Source: Synechococcus sp. UW140 (GTDB lineage Bacteria > Cyanobacteriota > Cyanobacteriia > PCC-6307 > Cyanobiaceae). Taken from it: DNA of 64,000 bases. Position numbers and translations under genes: made by a program. The notes under the pieces are model-generated. The model was given only the letters and a program-made list of their open reading frames with translations. It searched no databases and was not told the DNA's origin. Numbering within the stretch: the first letter of the stretch is position 1; every line of letters begins with the position of its first letter. The DNA is taken from NCBI RefSeq assembly GCF_900474295.1, contig NZ_UCOB01000003.1, positions 124,001-188,000 on the forward strand, in the 5' to 3' direction. This document shows, in pieces, positions 44,267 to 54,014 of this stretch.

Positions 44267-45091
44267 TCAGATTGTTCTGGGCTCTGATTCCATCTGGGTG
44301 GAATAAATCAATCCATGCAGGGCCGGATCCTGCATATAGCGGAGGATACGAGCTGGATAATCAAGTTTTCCGTTATGCAGATAGGCAAGCGTTGCGATGG
44401 CCTTGGCGTCTGCAAACGATGCGCTTGCGCACAGCATGGTGGAGTCAGCTAACCGCAAGGCACGTTTGAGCCTGTGTAGTTTCCCGGCCAGGAGAGAGAC
44501 ATTTTGATGGGGGTCAAGCAACAGATTCCGGGCCCAAGCAATCTGCTCTTGTGAAGGATTTCGTGGCAGTCGTCCCTGATGGATCAGCTCACTGATGCCG
44601 AGTTGTGCGGGACCGTGAGTCGAGACCAAGCCTGAATGGGCAACGAAGGGCAACCCTTCTCCAGGCTTGGAATGCTGAATTTCGTCGTAAAGAATGCCAG
44701 TGAGCAACATCGGATTGATGTGGTGTTGCTCGGATTCCCTCAAAATCACAGGTTTCAGTTCGCTCAGTCGAGAGAGGGTCCTCGCACGAAGCGGCTCGAA
44801 TTGATCCACACCGCTGGTGAAAAGCTGCGCCAATGGTGTTTGAGGACCATGGACACCGAAACGTCGCTGCAGATTCTCGAGTTCTTCGGCGGAGAAATCA
44901 GTGGGGTTGGCACGCTCCTGAAGGGCGTTTCCTGTCTCGGATTCCAGTGCGACCTGCGCATCGATCACCTGACCGATCGGAACGGGCGTCAGGGTTGAAC
45001 GAACCAGAAAGCCTCCGGCAATGCCGCAGGCGAGCGTTGCCAAAAGGGGCGGTCTTAAGAATGGAAGGATGACGCGACCGAATGTGGCCAT
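44267..45091 (-). CDS. Exported hypothetical protein, possible lytic-transglycosylase-like fold
   Basis: A 274-residue protein with a signal-anchor (LLATLACGIAGGFLVRS). The central part LSELKPVILRESEQHHINPMLLTGILYDEIQHSKPG, then THGPAQLGISELIHQGR, recalls the catalytic-Glu helix and the GPAQLG motif of SLT/DUF1402-like lysozyme folds, but the match is partial and I cannot name the family. A Cys and several basic residues occur near the C-terminus. It is convergent with the amidase, so a role in peptidoglycan turnover is suggested by context only. Confidence 0.6.
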   Translation of the reverse strand: MATFGRVILPFLRPPLLATLACGIAGGFLVRSTLTPVPIGQVIDAQVALESETGNALQERANPTDFSAEELENLQRRFGVHGPQTPLAQLFTSGVDQFEPLRARTLSRLSELKPVILRESEQHHINPMLLTGILYDEIQHSKPGEGLPFVAHSGLVSTHGPAQLGISELIHQGRLPRNPSQEQIAWARNLLLDPHQNVSLLAGKLHRLKRALRLADSTMLCASASFADAKAIATLAYLHNGKLDYPARILRYMQDPALHGLIYSTQMESEPRTI

Positions 45092-45179
45092 GGGGAGACG
45101 CTAGCTGTGCTGTCGCAGAAAATGGGCATCTGGTGAAATCGAAGATAGCTTCAAGCTGAGAGCGGCCTCGAACCCAGCG

Positions 45180-46778
45180 ATGAGCTTCCCAGATTTCAGC
45201 GCCAACGATCCTCAGGTTCAGTGGCAGCGCTTCTGTGAACTGCTTTGGTTCCATGACGACCTGGGTGTGTGGCTGGATATCAGCCGCATGCACCTCAACC
45301 TTTCGGATCTTGAGGGGCTTCGTCCTGGTTTCGATCAGGCCTTTCGATCCATGGCTGCCCTTGAAGCTGGATCGATTGCAAACGCAGACGAACAGCGACA
45401 GGTCGGCCATTACTGGTTACGGCAACCCCAACTCGCTCCAGACCCCGACGTTCAAAGCCACATTGCCCTCGAAGTGGATCAAATCGAGGCGTTTTGTCGC
45501 TCGGTTTTGGACAAGGAGATCACCGCCCCCAACGGTCAAGCCTTCACAGATGTTCTCTGGATTGGTATCGGTGGAAGCGCTCTAGGGCCGCTGTTGATGG
45601 TCCGTGCTTTGCAAGAAGAGGGTGCTGGCCTCCCCTTCCACTTTTTCGACAATGTCGATCCCAACGGCATGAGCCGTGTGCTGGCTGGAATTGGTGAAGC
45701 GCTTCCCACCACATTGGTGATCACTGTCAGCAAGTCAGGCGGAACCCCAGAGCCGCACCTCGGGATGGAACAGGCCAGGCATCGTGTCGAGGCTTGCGGA
45801 GGACGTTGGGCAGGTCAGGCAGTCGCTATCACCATGGCCAACAGCAAACTTGATCAGAAGGCCAGCGAGGAAGGCTGGCTCAAGCGGTTTGACATGTTTG
45901 ATTGGGTCGGCGGAAGAACGAGTATCACCAGTGCCGTAGGACTCGTCCCTGGTGCTCTCATCGGGTCGGAAATCAGAGAGTTTCTTGCCGGTGCTGCACA
46001 GATGGATGAAGCCACCCGTGTGTGCGATGTGCAGCGCAATCCAGCGGCGTTGATGGCTGCCTCTTGGTACGTGGCTGGGGAAGGCCGTGGCTTACGCGAC
46101 ATGGTGGTTCTCCCCTACCGCGATCGCCTTGAGGTGTTTAGCCGTTACCTCCAACAATTGGTGATGGAATCCCTCGGCAAACGTCTGGACCGTGACGGCA
46201 ATGTGGTCCACCAAGGCATTGCTGTCTATGGAAACAAGGGTTCGACCGACCAACACGCCTATGTGCAACAGCTCAGAGACGGTGTCGACAATTTCTTTGT
46301 CACCTTTATCGAAGTGCTTCGGGATTCAAAGGAGATCCCTGAAATCAATGGTGAATACCCCGGAGATTTCCTCGATGGCTTCCTGCAGGGAACGCGTTCA
46401 GCCCTTACCGAAGGCGGTCGCCAGAGCATCAGCATCAGCATGCGTCAATTTGATGCCCGACGCCTTGGTGCTCTGATCGCTCTGTTTGAACGGGCCGTCG
46501 GCCTTTATGGCGAGTTGGTCAATATCAACGCGTATCACCAGCCTGGTGTTGAGGCTGGAAAGAAGGCTGCTGCAGCCATTCTTAGCCTTCAAGGGGAAGT
46601 GGAGAAGGTTTTGGCCGATGGCCAGGCCAGGTCTGTCAATGAAGTGCAGTCTGCAATTGGTGAGGGAACAGTGGAGGTGGTGTTCTGGATCTTGCGCCAT
46701 CTCACAGCCAATGCGCGTGGTTATTCAGCGCAGGGAAGCTGGGATAACCCCGCATCACTGCGCTTCAGCAAGGTCTGA
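45180..46778 (+). CDS. Glucose-6-phosphate isomerase
   Basis: Interconverts glucose-6-phosphate and fructose-6-phosphate. The PGI motifs are WIGIGGSALGPLL, the SIS-fold region VSKSGGTPEPHLGMEQAR, NKGSTDQHAYVQQLRDG and the C-terminal AYHQPGVEAGKKAAA with the catalytic Lys. At 532 aa it is normal for the cyanobacterial type. It is divergent from the preceding exported-protein gene with about 88 bp between, and 30 bp separate it from the convergent leuS. Confidence 0.95.
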   Translation: MSFPDFSANDPQVQWQRFCELLWFHDDLGVWLDISRMHLNLSDLEGLRPGFDQAFRSMAALEAGSIANADEQRQVGHYWLRQPQLAPDPDVQSHIALEVDQIEAFCRSVLDKEITAPNGQAFTDVLWIGIGGSALGPLLMVRALQEEGAGLPFHFFDNVDPNGMSRVLAGIGEALPTTLVITVSKSGGTPEPHLGMEQARHRVEACGGRWAGQAVAITMANSKLDQKASEEGWLKRFDMFDWVGGRTSITSAVGLVPGALIGSEIREFLAGAAQMDEATRVCDVQRNPAALMAASWYVAGEGRGLRDMVVLPYRDRLEVFSRYLQQLVMESLGKRLDRDGNVVHQGIAVYGNKGSTDQHAYVQQLRDGVDNFFVTFIEVLRDSKEIPEINGEYPGDFLDGFLQGTRSALTEGGRQSISISMRQFDARRLGALIALFERAVGLYGELVNINAYHQPGVEAGKKAAAAILSLQGEVEKVLADGQARSVNEVQSAIGEGTVEVVFWILRHLTANARGYSAQGSWDNPASLRFSKV

Positions 46779-46808
46779 TCAGCGCTATCAAGCTTCTACG
46801 ACCACGAT

Positions 46809-49466
46809 TCAGGGCACCAGATTCACCAGTTTTCCTGGCACAACAATTACGCGGCGGGGTGCCTGACCCTCAAGCCACTTCTCCGCCACATCACTGGCCA
46901 AGGCCAACTTCTCGAGCGTGTCTTTGTCGGCATCGGCTGGGACCTGGAGGCTCCCCCTCACCTTCCCCTTCACCTGAATCACAAGTTCAATCGTGTCTTG
47001 CACGAGAGCCGTTGCTTCATGCATCGGCCAGGCTTGCTGATGGACGCTGCCAGCCCCGTCGAGCCGATGCCAGAACTCCTCGGCCAAGTGCGGTGCAAAC
47101 GGTGCCAATAATCGAATCAGGACTGACAGGGCCTCTTCGCGGATCGGAGGCTGAACAGTCTGAAGCTTGCCGCTCAGGGCATTCGACAATTTCATCAACT
47201 CCGAAATGGCCGTGTTGAATTGAAACTCTCCTGTCAGGTCGTCTCCAATGGCTTCAATAGCGGTGTGAACAGCACGGCGCATGGTCTGATCGTTGTCACT
47301 CAGATCGTCTGGAATCACACTGCCGTTCTGGTTAGACAGGCTGACATGCTGATCACCCTCAGCCGCAGCTGATTCAATCAGACGCCAGAGCCTCTGGAGA
47401 AAACGGAACTGACCTTCAACATCGGCGTCATCCCATTCCAGATCTTTCTCTGGAGGTGCCTTGAAGAGAATGAACATCCGTGCCGTGTCGGCGCCATAGC
47501 GGTCAATCACAGCGGCGGGATCAACGCCGTTGTACTTCGATTTCGACATCTTCTCGAACAGCACCTCGAGCACTCCACCGTCATCAGGGTCCCGCGGGTC
47601 TCCTTCATCCGTGACGAGGTTGGGAGCGACATACCGTCCGGTTCGAGGGTTTCGATAGGTCACCCCCTGGACCATGCCCTGGGTGAGGAGGCGTTCAAAT
47701 GGTTCATCAATCGTCAGTAGGCCTCGATCCCGCAATGCCTTGGTAAAGAAACGGGCATAGAGGAGATGGAGGATCGCGTGTTCAATGCCGCCTACGTATT
47801 GTTTGACAGGTAGCCAGCGCTGGATGGCCTCCGACGAGAAAGGCTGCTGGTTGTTGGAGGGATCCGCGAAACGAAGGAAGTACCAGGACGAGCACATGAA
47901 GGTATCCATGGTGTCCGTTTCTCTTCGAGCAGGTTTTCCGCAACGGGGGCAGGGCACATTCACCCACTCCTCAAGTTGAGCCAGGGGTGACCCTCCACGA
48001 CCTGAAAGATCGACGCCCTTTGGAAGGGAGACCGGTAAATCGTCACGAGGGACAGGAACGGCTCCACAGCTTTCGCAATGGATCACTGGGATTGGGCATC
48101 CCCAATAACGCTGTCTTGAGATCAGCCAATCCCTGAGGCGGTACTGCACTTTGGGCGTCGCCCAGCCTTCTTCTCTGCCCTTCGTGACAATGGCTTCCTT
48201 GGCGTCTTCGGATGTCAGACCATCGAACGCCCCGGAATGAATCAAGACACCTGGTTCCGTCCAGGCCTGTCCGTCATTGAGATGCTCATCAGTTCCAGGC
48301 ACTTGGATGACCACACGGAGCGGAAGCTCATGGCGGCGGGCAAAGAGGAAATCTCGCTGGTCATGGGCAGGCACGCCCATCACGGCACCGGTGCCGTACT
48401 CGGCGAGCACATAATCAGCAATCCAGACGGGTAGGCGCTCTCCATTGGCAGGGTTGATCACCTCCGCTCCGATTGGAATCCCCCGCTTGGGCTGATCATC
48501 AGCTGTGCGGTCCTCGCTGCTGAGAGTGCTCATCAGATCGCGGAACGCGGTGACTTCATCACGGTGTTCCGCTGATGTGATTGTTTCGACCAGAGGATGT
48601 TCCGGGGCGAGAACGAGGTAACTGGCACCAAACAACGTGTCTGGTCGGGTTGTGAAGACTGTGATGCTTGGCTCAAGAGCGGTTTCTATCGCTGTTGAGC
48701 TCGGATCGTGAAGCGAGAAACGAATTTCTGCGCCTTTGGATCGGCCAATCCAGTTGGCCTGCATCGTGCGAACACGCTCTGGCCAACCCTTGAGAAGCGC
48801 AAGGTCATCCAGCAGGGCATCGGCGTAATCGGTGATCTTCAAAAACCATTGACGCAAGAGCCTTTGTTCCACGACCGCCCCTGAGCGCCATGACTTGCCA
48901 TCGGCATCCACTTGCTCGTTAGCCAGCACGGTTTGGTCGATGGGGTCCCAGTTGACCTGTGCTTCTTTCTGGTAGGCCAGATCGCCATCAAGTAGCTCCA
49001 GGAAGAGCCATTGGGTCCAGCGGTAATAGTCCTCATGGCAGGTGGCCTGCTCCCGGCTCCAATCGATTGATAAGCCGAGTCGGGCCAGCTGGTCTTTCAT
49101 CTGGTCGATATTGCGATCGGTCCAGATGCCTGGATCGATCTCCCGTTCAATTGCCGCGTTTTCTGCCGGCAGGCCAAACGCGTCCCAACCCATGGGATGG
49201 AGCACGGCATCCCCGCGCATCCGCTGCACCCGCGCGATCACGTCAGTAATGACGTAATTCCGCACGTGACCCATGTGCAGGCTCCCTGACGGATAAGGGA
49301 ACATCGAGAGGGCATAGAACGGTGCGCGGCCGTCATCGAGGGGCGGAGTGACATCCAGATTGATATCACTCCAATGGTTTTGCCAGCGCTGCTCGGTCGC
49401 GAGAGGGTCGTAACGACGTTGGCCGTTGTTGGATTCAGGCAGGCTGGTTGTCGACTCGGTGCTCAC
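46809..49466 (-). CDS. Leucyl-tRNA synthetase
   Basis: Class Ia synthetase of 885 aa. The HIGH-type motif is [14 protein letters not shown] near residue 57 and KMSKS is in [15 protein letters not shown]. The CP1 editing insertion is present ([21 protein letters not shown], with [26 protein letters not shown]), so misacylated tRNA can be deacylated. The C-terminal anticodon and Leu-specific domain ends MIEL-like ([19 protein letters not shown]). The first 20 residues are polar and may be a short extension. It lies 65 bp from hfq. Confidence 0.97.
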   Translation of the reverse strand: MSTESTTSLPESNNGQRRYDPLATEQRWQNHWSDINLDVTPPLDDGRAPFYALSMFPYPSGSLHMGHVRNYVITDVIARVQRMRGDAVLHPMGWDAFGLPAENAAIEREIDPGIWTDRNIDQMKDQLARLGLSIDWSREQATCHEDYYRWTQWLFLELLDGDLAYQKEAQVNWDPIDQTVLANEQVDADGKSWRSGAVVEQRLLRQWFLKITDYADALLDDLALLKGWPERVRTMQANWIGRSKGAEIRFSLHDPSSTAIETALEPSITVFTTRPDTLFGASYLVLAPEHPLVETITSAEHRDEVTAFRDLMSTLSSEDRTADDQPKRGIPIGAEVINPANGERLPVWIADYVLAEYGTGAVMGVPAHDQRDFLFARRHELPLRVVIQVPGTDEHLNDGQAWTEPGVLIHSGAFDGLTSEDAKEAIVTKGREEGWATPKVQYRLRDWLISRQRYWGCPIPVIHCESCGAVPVPRDDLPVSLPKGVDLSGRGGSPLAQLEEWVNVPCPRCGKPARRETDTMDTFMCSSWYFLRFADPSNNQQPFSSEAIQRWLPVKQYVGGIEHAILHLLYARFFTKALRDRGLLTIDEPFERLLTQGMVQGVTYRNPRTGRYVAPNLVTDEGDPRDPDDGGVLEVLFEKMSKSKYNGVDPAAVIDRYGADTARMFILFKAPPEKDLEWDDADVEGQFRFLQRLWRLIESAAAEGDQHVSLSNQNGSVIPDDLSDNDQTMRRAVHTAIEAIGDDLTGEFQFNTAISELMKLSNALSGKLQTVQPPIREEALSVLIRLLAPFAPHLAEEFWHRLDGAGSVHQQAWPMHEATALVQDTIELVIQVKGKVRGSLQVPADADKDTLEKLALASDVAEKWLEGQAPRRVIVVPGKLVNLVP

Positions 49467-49531
49467 GGGCAGGCTTCACCTGGGAGCGATCGTGCCACAG
49501 CCGTGATTCACGAGCTGCCTTGGTTGTTCGT

Positions 49532-49753
49532 TCAACCCAGTGGCCTAATCAAGGTGAGAGCCCGGCGAGTGATCAGGATTGGCTCACTGGCATCGGAACG
49601 AACGACAGCAAGAAATTCCGGATCTTGCCAGAGCAGGACACCTTCATGACTACTGCCATTCAGGAGTTCAATCCGAAGCAAACGTTGCTCTCTGGTCCAT
49701 GCCTGTAGCTGACGCACACCCGGCAGACTGGGATCGAAAAGGGTGCTATTCAT
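49532..49753 (-). CDS. Cyanobacterial Hfq
   Basis: A 73-residue Sm-fold protein. The Sm1 part is LPGVRQLQAWTREQRLLRIELLNGSSHEGVLLWQDPEFLAVV and the Sm2 part ends ILITRRALTLIRPLG. This matches the divergent cyanobacterial Hfq, which lacks the usual RNA-binding residues of enterobacterial Hfq and in Synechocystis works through the PilB1 pilus motor to affect motility. The LWQDPE and ILI..A...I positions are the recognisable anchor points. It is followed by the longest gene-poor stretch of the window on its upstream side. Confidence 0.88.
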   Translation of the reverse strand: MNSTLFDPSLPGVRQLQAWTREQRLLRIELLNGSSHEGVLLWQDPEFLAVVRSDASEPILITRRALTLIRPLG

Positions 49754-50355
49754 CGGATCACAGATACAGGAAAGAAGATTTTGAAGTTATGAACTGAGTC
49801 TAGATGCAAATGCTAAGCAAGAGCTAGAATGATTATGGTTAAGTGATCTCATCATTGCATGAGGTTTTCCTGCACTTGCTGGATTGATAGCGATATTCTC
49901 GCTCATTTTCTTGAATGCCACGTTTGATTTGGATGGCTGAATGTCACCAGTTGGTCTATATTTTAAATCCATTTTTCTTGAAGGTTCTAGGAGTATGGTT
50001 CTTTGTGTCTGCTAAAGCTTTTTCAAAGTAGGTGTGACATCGCCAACATCTTCCCTTGGCTTGAGTGTTCGACTGCTCGTTGAATGAGTTGACAGTGAAG
50101 GGCCTAGAAACACGAGCAAGGGATGATCGGAATCTGATGCAATGACTTGCTTGATCTCTCGTTCCGACCAGCCTTTGAACAAGGCGATGACGCGATAATT
50201 GCACGGATCACAACATCCTGTTCCAATCAGGCTGGAATGACTGCGTCATGAGCTTCTAAACTTGGCTGATCCAAGCCAATCAGTCAGTCAGGTGCGGTAA
50301 AGCAGTGGGTATAACGACTCGCTGAGATTCCAGACCAAGACAGGAGATGAAGGGA
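49754..50355. other. Gene-poor intergenic stretch between hfq and dapF
   Basis: About 600 bp without a confident gene, AT-richer than the flanks, especially 49,790-50,030. The only candidate is a broken minus-strand frame at 50012-50249, listed separately. The right edge contains the dapF upstream region. No tRNA, no rho-independent terminator and no inverted repeat of note were seen. It may hold a small RNA. Confidence 0.5.
50012..50249 (-). pseudogene. Possible frameshifted small gene
   Basis: Reading from ATG 50249 gives MTQSFQPDWNRML and a TGA after 13 codons. The neighbouring frame over the same bases stays open to TAG 50012 and reads GTGCCDPCNYRVIALFKGW, then REIKQVIASDSDHPLLVFLG and a polar tail. 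Both parts look protein-like, and the longer one has no start of its own near its beginning. One base lost or gained near 50210 would join them into a protein of about 78 residues. Function unknown; a chance frame is the alternative. Confidence 0.3.
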
Positions 50356-51498
50356 ATGCTCTCATTCAGCAAATATCAGGGTCTCGGCAACGATTTCGTG
50401 GTGTTGGAGGGGCGCCAAGGACAGTTGGATGCCACGATCACAGGCCCAGATCCTCAATGGGTTCGCAGAATCTGCGACAGGCGTTTTGGTGTGGGAGCAG
50501 ACGGAATCATCTTGGCGCTTCCAGCCGAAGCGGATGCAGAACTGCGGATGCGCATCTTCAACGCTGATGGCAGTGAGGCGGAAATGTGCGGTAACGGGAT
50601 CCGATGTCTTGCACGCTTTCTTGCCGACAGCGATGGAGATGCACCAGGTCGCTCCTGGACGATCGTGACACCTGCAGGCCTGATCGTGCCAGTGCTGCAG
50701 GGCGACGGCCAAATTCGAGTCGATATGGGAGCACCTGTACTTGACCCTGGCCAGGTCCCCACAACGCTGGCAGTCGGGGAGCAGGGGCTTCCTCAAGGCC
50801 TGATTGAGTGCCATGGCGAGTCTCTTTCTGTGGCTTCGGTCGGTATGGGAAATCCCCACGTCGTTGTCCCCGTCGAGGATCTGGCCACGATCCCCTTTGA
50901 TCAGTGGGGCGCAGCGCTTGAGCAAGATCCCTGCTTTCCTGCCAAAACGAATGTGCATTTCCTCCAGGTGCACGGCCCTTCATCGCTAGAAATCCGTGTC
51001 TGGGAGCGTGGGGCCGGACCGACGCTTGCCTGCGGTACAGGTGCTTGCGCCACCCTTGTGGCGGCCTATCTGCTCGGCTTGAGTGAGCACAGCGCTGAAG
51101 TGCTGCTGCCTGGTGGTCCCTTGCAGATCAGCTGGCCGAATGGCGAGGGATCGGTGTTCATGACGGGACCCGCTGAGGCTGTGTTTGATGGGGTTCTGAT
51201 TCCTGAACTGGTTCCGTATTCACCAGTGCCCCGAATCGCCGAACCTGAAACTCAGATACCAAATCAATCCGATCCCAGGCCGGCAGCGGAGCTAACACCG
51301 CCATCAAAGCCAAGCTTTGATTGTTCTCATGACTGTAAGGACGAATGCCAGCGCCCTGATGATTGCCTCCAGGCTGAAGCGCAAGAACAGGTGCAATCCC
51401 TACTGGATTCGATGTCGCTCGACGCCATGATTGACTTGGCGAGCGATACCCTCGAACAGCGCACTCGTTCACGCCTCGACCGCCATCAAGGTGGCTAG
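50356..51498 (+). CDS. Diaminopimelate epimerase with C-terminal extension
   Basis: Converts LL-DAP to meso-DAP for lysine and peptidoglycan. The catalytic cysteines are in EMCGNGIRC and LACGTGACAT (about Cys78 and Cys226). The core ends near residue 285, which is the normal DapF length; here about 95 extra residues follow, first Pro-rich, then a cluster DCSHDCKDECQRPDDC with four cysteines (about 323, 327, 331, 337), then an amphipathic helix. I choose ATG 50356, 9 bp after an AGGAG site; ATG 50347 sits directly against that site. The tail overlaps the start of the next gene by 8 bp. Confidence 0.88.
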   Translation: MLSFSKYQGLGNDFVVLEGRQGQLDATITGPDPQWVRRICDRRFGVGADGIILALPAEADAELRMRIFNADGSEAEMCGNGIRCLARFLADSDGDAPGRSWTIVTPAGLIVPVLQGDGQIRVDMGAPVLDPGQVPTTLAVGEQGLPQGLIECHGESLSVASVGMGNPHVVVPVEDLATIPFDQWGAALEQDPCFPAKTNVHFLQVHGPSSLEIRVWERGAGPTLACGTGACATLVAAYLLGLSEHSAEVLLPGGPLQISWPNGEGSVFMTGPAEAVFDGVLIPELVPYSPVPRIAEPETQIPNQSDPRPAAELTPPSKPSFDCSHDCKDECQRPDDCLQAEAQEQVQSLLDSMSLDAMIDLASDTLEQRTRSRLDRHQGG

Positions 51499-52681
51499 TG
51501 CTTCCGGGGATATTTATCTCGACAGCTGTGCCACGTCACCGCCGAGACCAGGAGTGGTGGAGGCGATGACTGATGTTCAGACCACTGCTTGGGGCAACCC
51601 TTCAAGCCTCCATCGCCAAGGCTTGGCGGCAGCAGAAGTGCTTGAACGCTGCCGTTGGCGAATCGCATCGCAGTTGAACAGTGATATCGAGGATGTGGTC
51701 TTCACGAGCGGTGCAACAGAATCGGTTCATCTGGCCTTGCTCGGGCTTGCAGAGACACTGTCACCTGGTCGTTTGGTGATCAGCGCTGTTGAACATCCTG
51801 CTGTGATTGCAGCGGCCAAAGGCCTTGAACGGCTCGGCTGGGTTCTGGCTTATTGGCCAGTGGATCGTTATGGACGTATCGACATGGACCAGCTGGATCG
51901 CATGCTGGCTCCGCCCACAAAACTGGTGTCATTGATTTGGGGCCAAAGCGAAGTCGGCAGCCTTCAACCGATTGAAACGGTTGGCCGAGCTTGCGCTGAG
52001 CGAGGCATACCGTTCCATACCGATGCCACGCAGGTCGTCAGTCAGGGCAGACCTGACTGGCAATCATTGTCCGTGGATTTGCTCAGTGCTTCGGCCCACA
52101 AATTCGGAGGCCCAAAAGGGATTGGCTTCCTGTTGGTACGAGCACAGTGTCGCCATCGCCTCCGACCACGCCAGGGTGGCGGTGGGCAAGAACACCAACT
52201 CAGGGCTGGAACAGAGTCTGTGGCTCTGTTGGCTGGTATGGCCACAGCTCTTGAACAGTTACCGCCATGGTTGTCTCCACCAGCAGTGAGACAGGAGACG
52301 TCTGGTCATCCGATCAGTGAATTACGCGATCAATTGCTGGATGCGTTGCTCGAGGATCCCCGTCTCATGCTCACCGGCGACCGCTGGAGAAGACTGCCCC
52401 ATCACATCTCTTTGCTGGCCTTCGATCACCAAGAGCGACCTCTGCCTGGTCGAGCCATCGTTCGTGCACTCAGTCAACGCGGCATTGCTGTGAGTAGTGG
52501 CAGCGCCTGCTCGTCGGGAAAGGACAGTGGCAGTTCCGTGCTGGCGGCGATGGGATTTGGACCCGAGTTGCAGCGTGCAGGACTTCGCCTCAGTCTCGGT
52601 TCCTGGATTGATCAGCAACACTTGCCTCGTGTCACGTCAGCCCTCTTCGAGGCGCTGAATGAGGTCTCGGCTCAGATCTGA
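51491..52681 (+). CDS. Cysteine desulfurase family PLP enzyme
   Basis: A class V aminotransferase-fold enzyme of about 396 aa that would release sulfur from cysteine for Fe-S clusters or thio-cofactors. The PLP lysine is in SASAHKFGGPKGIGFLLV, SGATESVHLALLGLAE forms the cofactor site, FHTDATQ the Asp contact, and the active Cys loop is VSSGSACSSGKDSGSS. The N-terminus reads YLDSCATSPPRP where NifS/IscS usually have YLDNAATTP. GTG 51491 overlaps the dapF stop by 8 bp, so translation is probably coupled; earlier in-frame starts lie inside dapF. Confidence 0.87.
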   Translation: MASASGDIYLDSCATSPPRPGVVEAMTDVQTTAWGNPSSLHRQGLAAAEVLERCRWRIASQLNSDIEDVVFTSGATESVHLALLGLAETLSPGRLVISAVEHPAVIAAAKGLERLGWVLAYWPVDRYGRIDMDQLDRMLAPPTKLVSLIWGQSEVGSLQPIETVGRACAERGIPFHTDATQVVSQGRPDWQSLSVDLLSASAHKFGGPKGIGFLLVRAQCRHRLRPRQGGGGQEHQLRAGTESVALLAGMATALEQLPPWLSPPAVRQETSGHPISELRDQLLDALLEDPRLMLTGDRWRRLPHHISLLAFDHQERPLPGRAIVRALSQRGIAVSSGSACSSGKDSGSSVLAAMGFGPELQRAGLRLSLGSWIDQQHLPRVTSALFEALNEVSAQI

Positions 52682-52724
52682 AAGGTCGACACCGCGTTAC
52701 CCTCCTGGCATTCTCATAAGTGAC

Positions 52725-53420
52725 GTGAGCGCTTCCCTGCCTGCGGATCTGAAAGCTGCTGAAGCCGATGCCCTTGAGGCTCTCTTGCATGCTCTTCGAA
52801 CTGGAGAAGGCCTTCGCTGGTCGGTGACCTGGCGATTCGAAGGCCTGAGAGTGATGCCGGTGGGAATCAGGTTGATGCACGCTCTACGCGATGCAGGGAT
52901 GAATCCAGTGATCGCATGGTCGGACGCAGGTGCCGCTGCTTTGGCTCAGCGCGATGCACCCGAACTCGCTGATGTGTGCTGTTCCTTGAACGATCTCAAG
53001 CGAGGCAAGTTTGCTGATGAGCGCGATCGTTGTTTGCTGGCAATGGCGCCACAGCCAAGTGATTACGAAGAGTTTGAGAGCGTCTGTGACGTCTGGTCAG
53101 GCCCGGTGGTGATGCTGAATGGTCGCCTCGAGGATGCAGCTGTGGGGATTGGCAATGTGGCAAGAACGCGACGCAGAGGCTTCGTCTCAACGTGGCAGGT
53201 TGCTTATTGGCTACAACCGCTAGCCCAGGGAGCTCTTCAACGTCAGTGGCCGGATGCTTGGTGGTTGTTCCGCCAAGATGCCGATGGTCATCGTGGCGTG
53301 GCAAGTTTCGAGACTCGTCCGGAACCCGAAGCGATCGAAGCTGCCCTCTACGGCGAAAACGCGGAACTGCAACGACAGATGGGGGCCATGGATCGTTTCC
53401 TCAACGACCTGAGCAACTGA
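52725..53420 (+). CDS. DUF1995 family protein
   Basis: A 231-aa protein of the DUF1995 family, shared by cyanobacteria and plastids (the Arabidopsis LPA3-type proteins, implicated in photosystem II assembly, belong to it). Visible parts are SLPADLKAAEADALEALLHALRTG at the N-terminus, then WRFEGLRVMPVGIRLMHALRD and the later RTRRRGFVSTWQVAYWLQPL. I use GTG 52725; an ATG at 52659 would begin inside the previous gene. It is soluble, without a signal peptide. It follows the cysteine desulfurase and precedes DUF4330 on the same strand. Confidence 0.78.
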   Translation: MSASLPADLKAAEADALEALLHALRTGEGLRWSVTWRFEGLRVMPVGIRLMHALRDAGMNPVIAWSDAGAAALAQRDAPELADVCCSLNDLKRGKFADERDRCLLAMAPQPSDYEEFESVCDVWSGPVVMLNGRLEDAAVGIGNVARTRRRGFVSTWQVAYWLQPLAQGALQRQWPDAWWLFRQDADGHRGVASFETRPEPEAIEAALYGENAELQRQMGAMDRFLNDLSN

Positions 53421-53495
53421 ACTGCATCGCTCCGATGACGTCCTGTTGTTGGAACTGTTCAACCTCCTTAAATTGACAGCTCTGAGGGCTGGCTG

Positions 53496-54014
53496 ATGGC
53501 AGGTGAGAACAGAACCAGAGCTGTGTCTTGGATCGATGCCGTCGCAGCAACCGTGGCACTGATCGCCCTCGCCGGCGTCATTTGGAGCCCGAAGCTGAGC
53601 AATTCCGTTGCACGAGCCACCGGGTCGATGAAATCTGTCCAAGTCAGCGTTGACGTGCGCGGTCTGCCCACTGCTGATAAAGCGAAGCTGATCTCGGATG
53701 CCTTAGCGCATGGATCCACCAGTCTCGTGATCCGCAATCAACCGGCTGGTTCGCTCACATTGCTGGAGATACAAGACATCTCAAGCAAGCTCAACACCCT
53801 CCTTCCAGACGGCACTGTGATCGAAGCTCCTGATCCGAATCGTGAACTGCAAGGGATCCTGGAGGCAAGGTTTGTGCTGGAAGGTGAGGCCACCGTTTCC
53901 GACTCAGGAATCGTGATGGCAGGCACAAAATTGAAGATCGGCTCTCCGGTTGAACTGGAGGGTCCGCGGTATCGCATCAACGGAAGTGTGAGTGGTGTGG
54001 AGATGGAGTCATGA
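53496..54014 (+). CDS. DUF4330 family membrane-anchored protein
   Basis: A 172-residue protein with one N-terminal transmembrane segment (WIDAVAATVALIALAGVIWSP) and a soluble domain with VQVSVDVRGLPTADKAKLISDAL and GTKLKIGSPVELEGPRYRINGSVSG, matching the cyanobacterial DUF4330 family of unknown function. It overlaps dacB by 4 bp (ATGA), so both are likely translated together. Location is probably inner membrane with the domain outside. A cell-wall role is suggested only by linkage to dacB. Confidence 0.78.
   Translation: MAGENRTRAVSWIDAVAATVALIALAGVIWSPKLSNSVARATGSMKSVQVSVDVRGLPTADKAKLISDALAHGSTSLVIRNQPAGSLTLLEIQDISSKLNTLLPDGTVIEAPDPNRELQGILEARFVLEGEATVSDSGIVMAGTKLKIGSPVELEGPRYRINGSVSGVEMES

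Noticed and set aside
49956-50204. 82-codon minus-strand frame in the hfq-dapF gap
   Set aside because: The alternate frame over the same bases looks more protein-like; this one has a basic, low-complexity translation.
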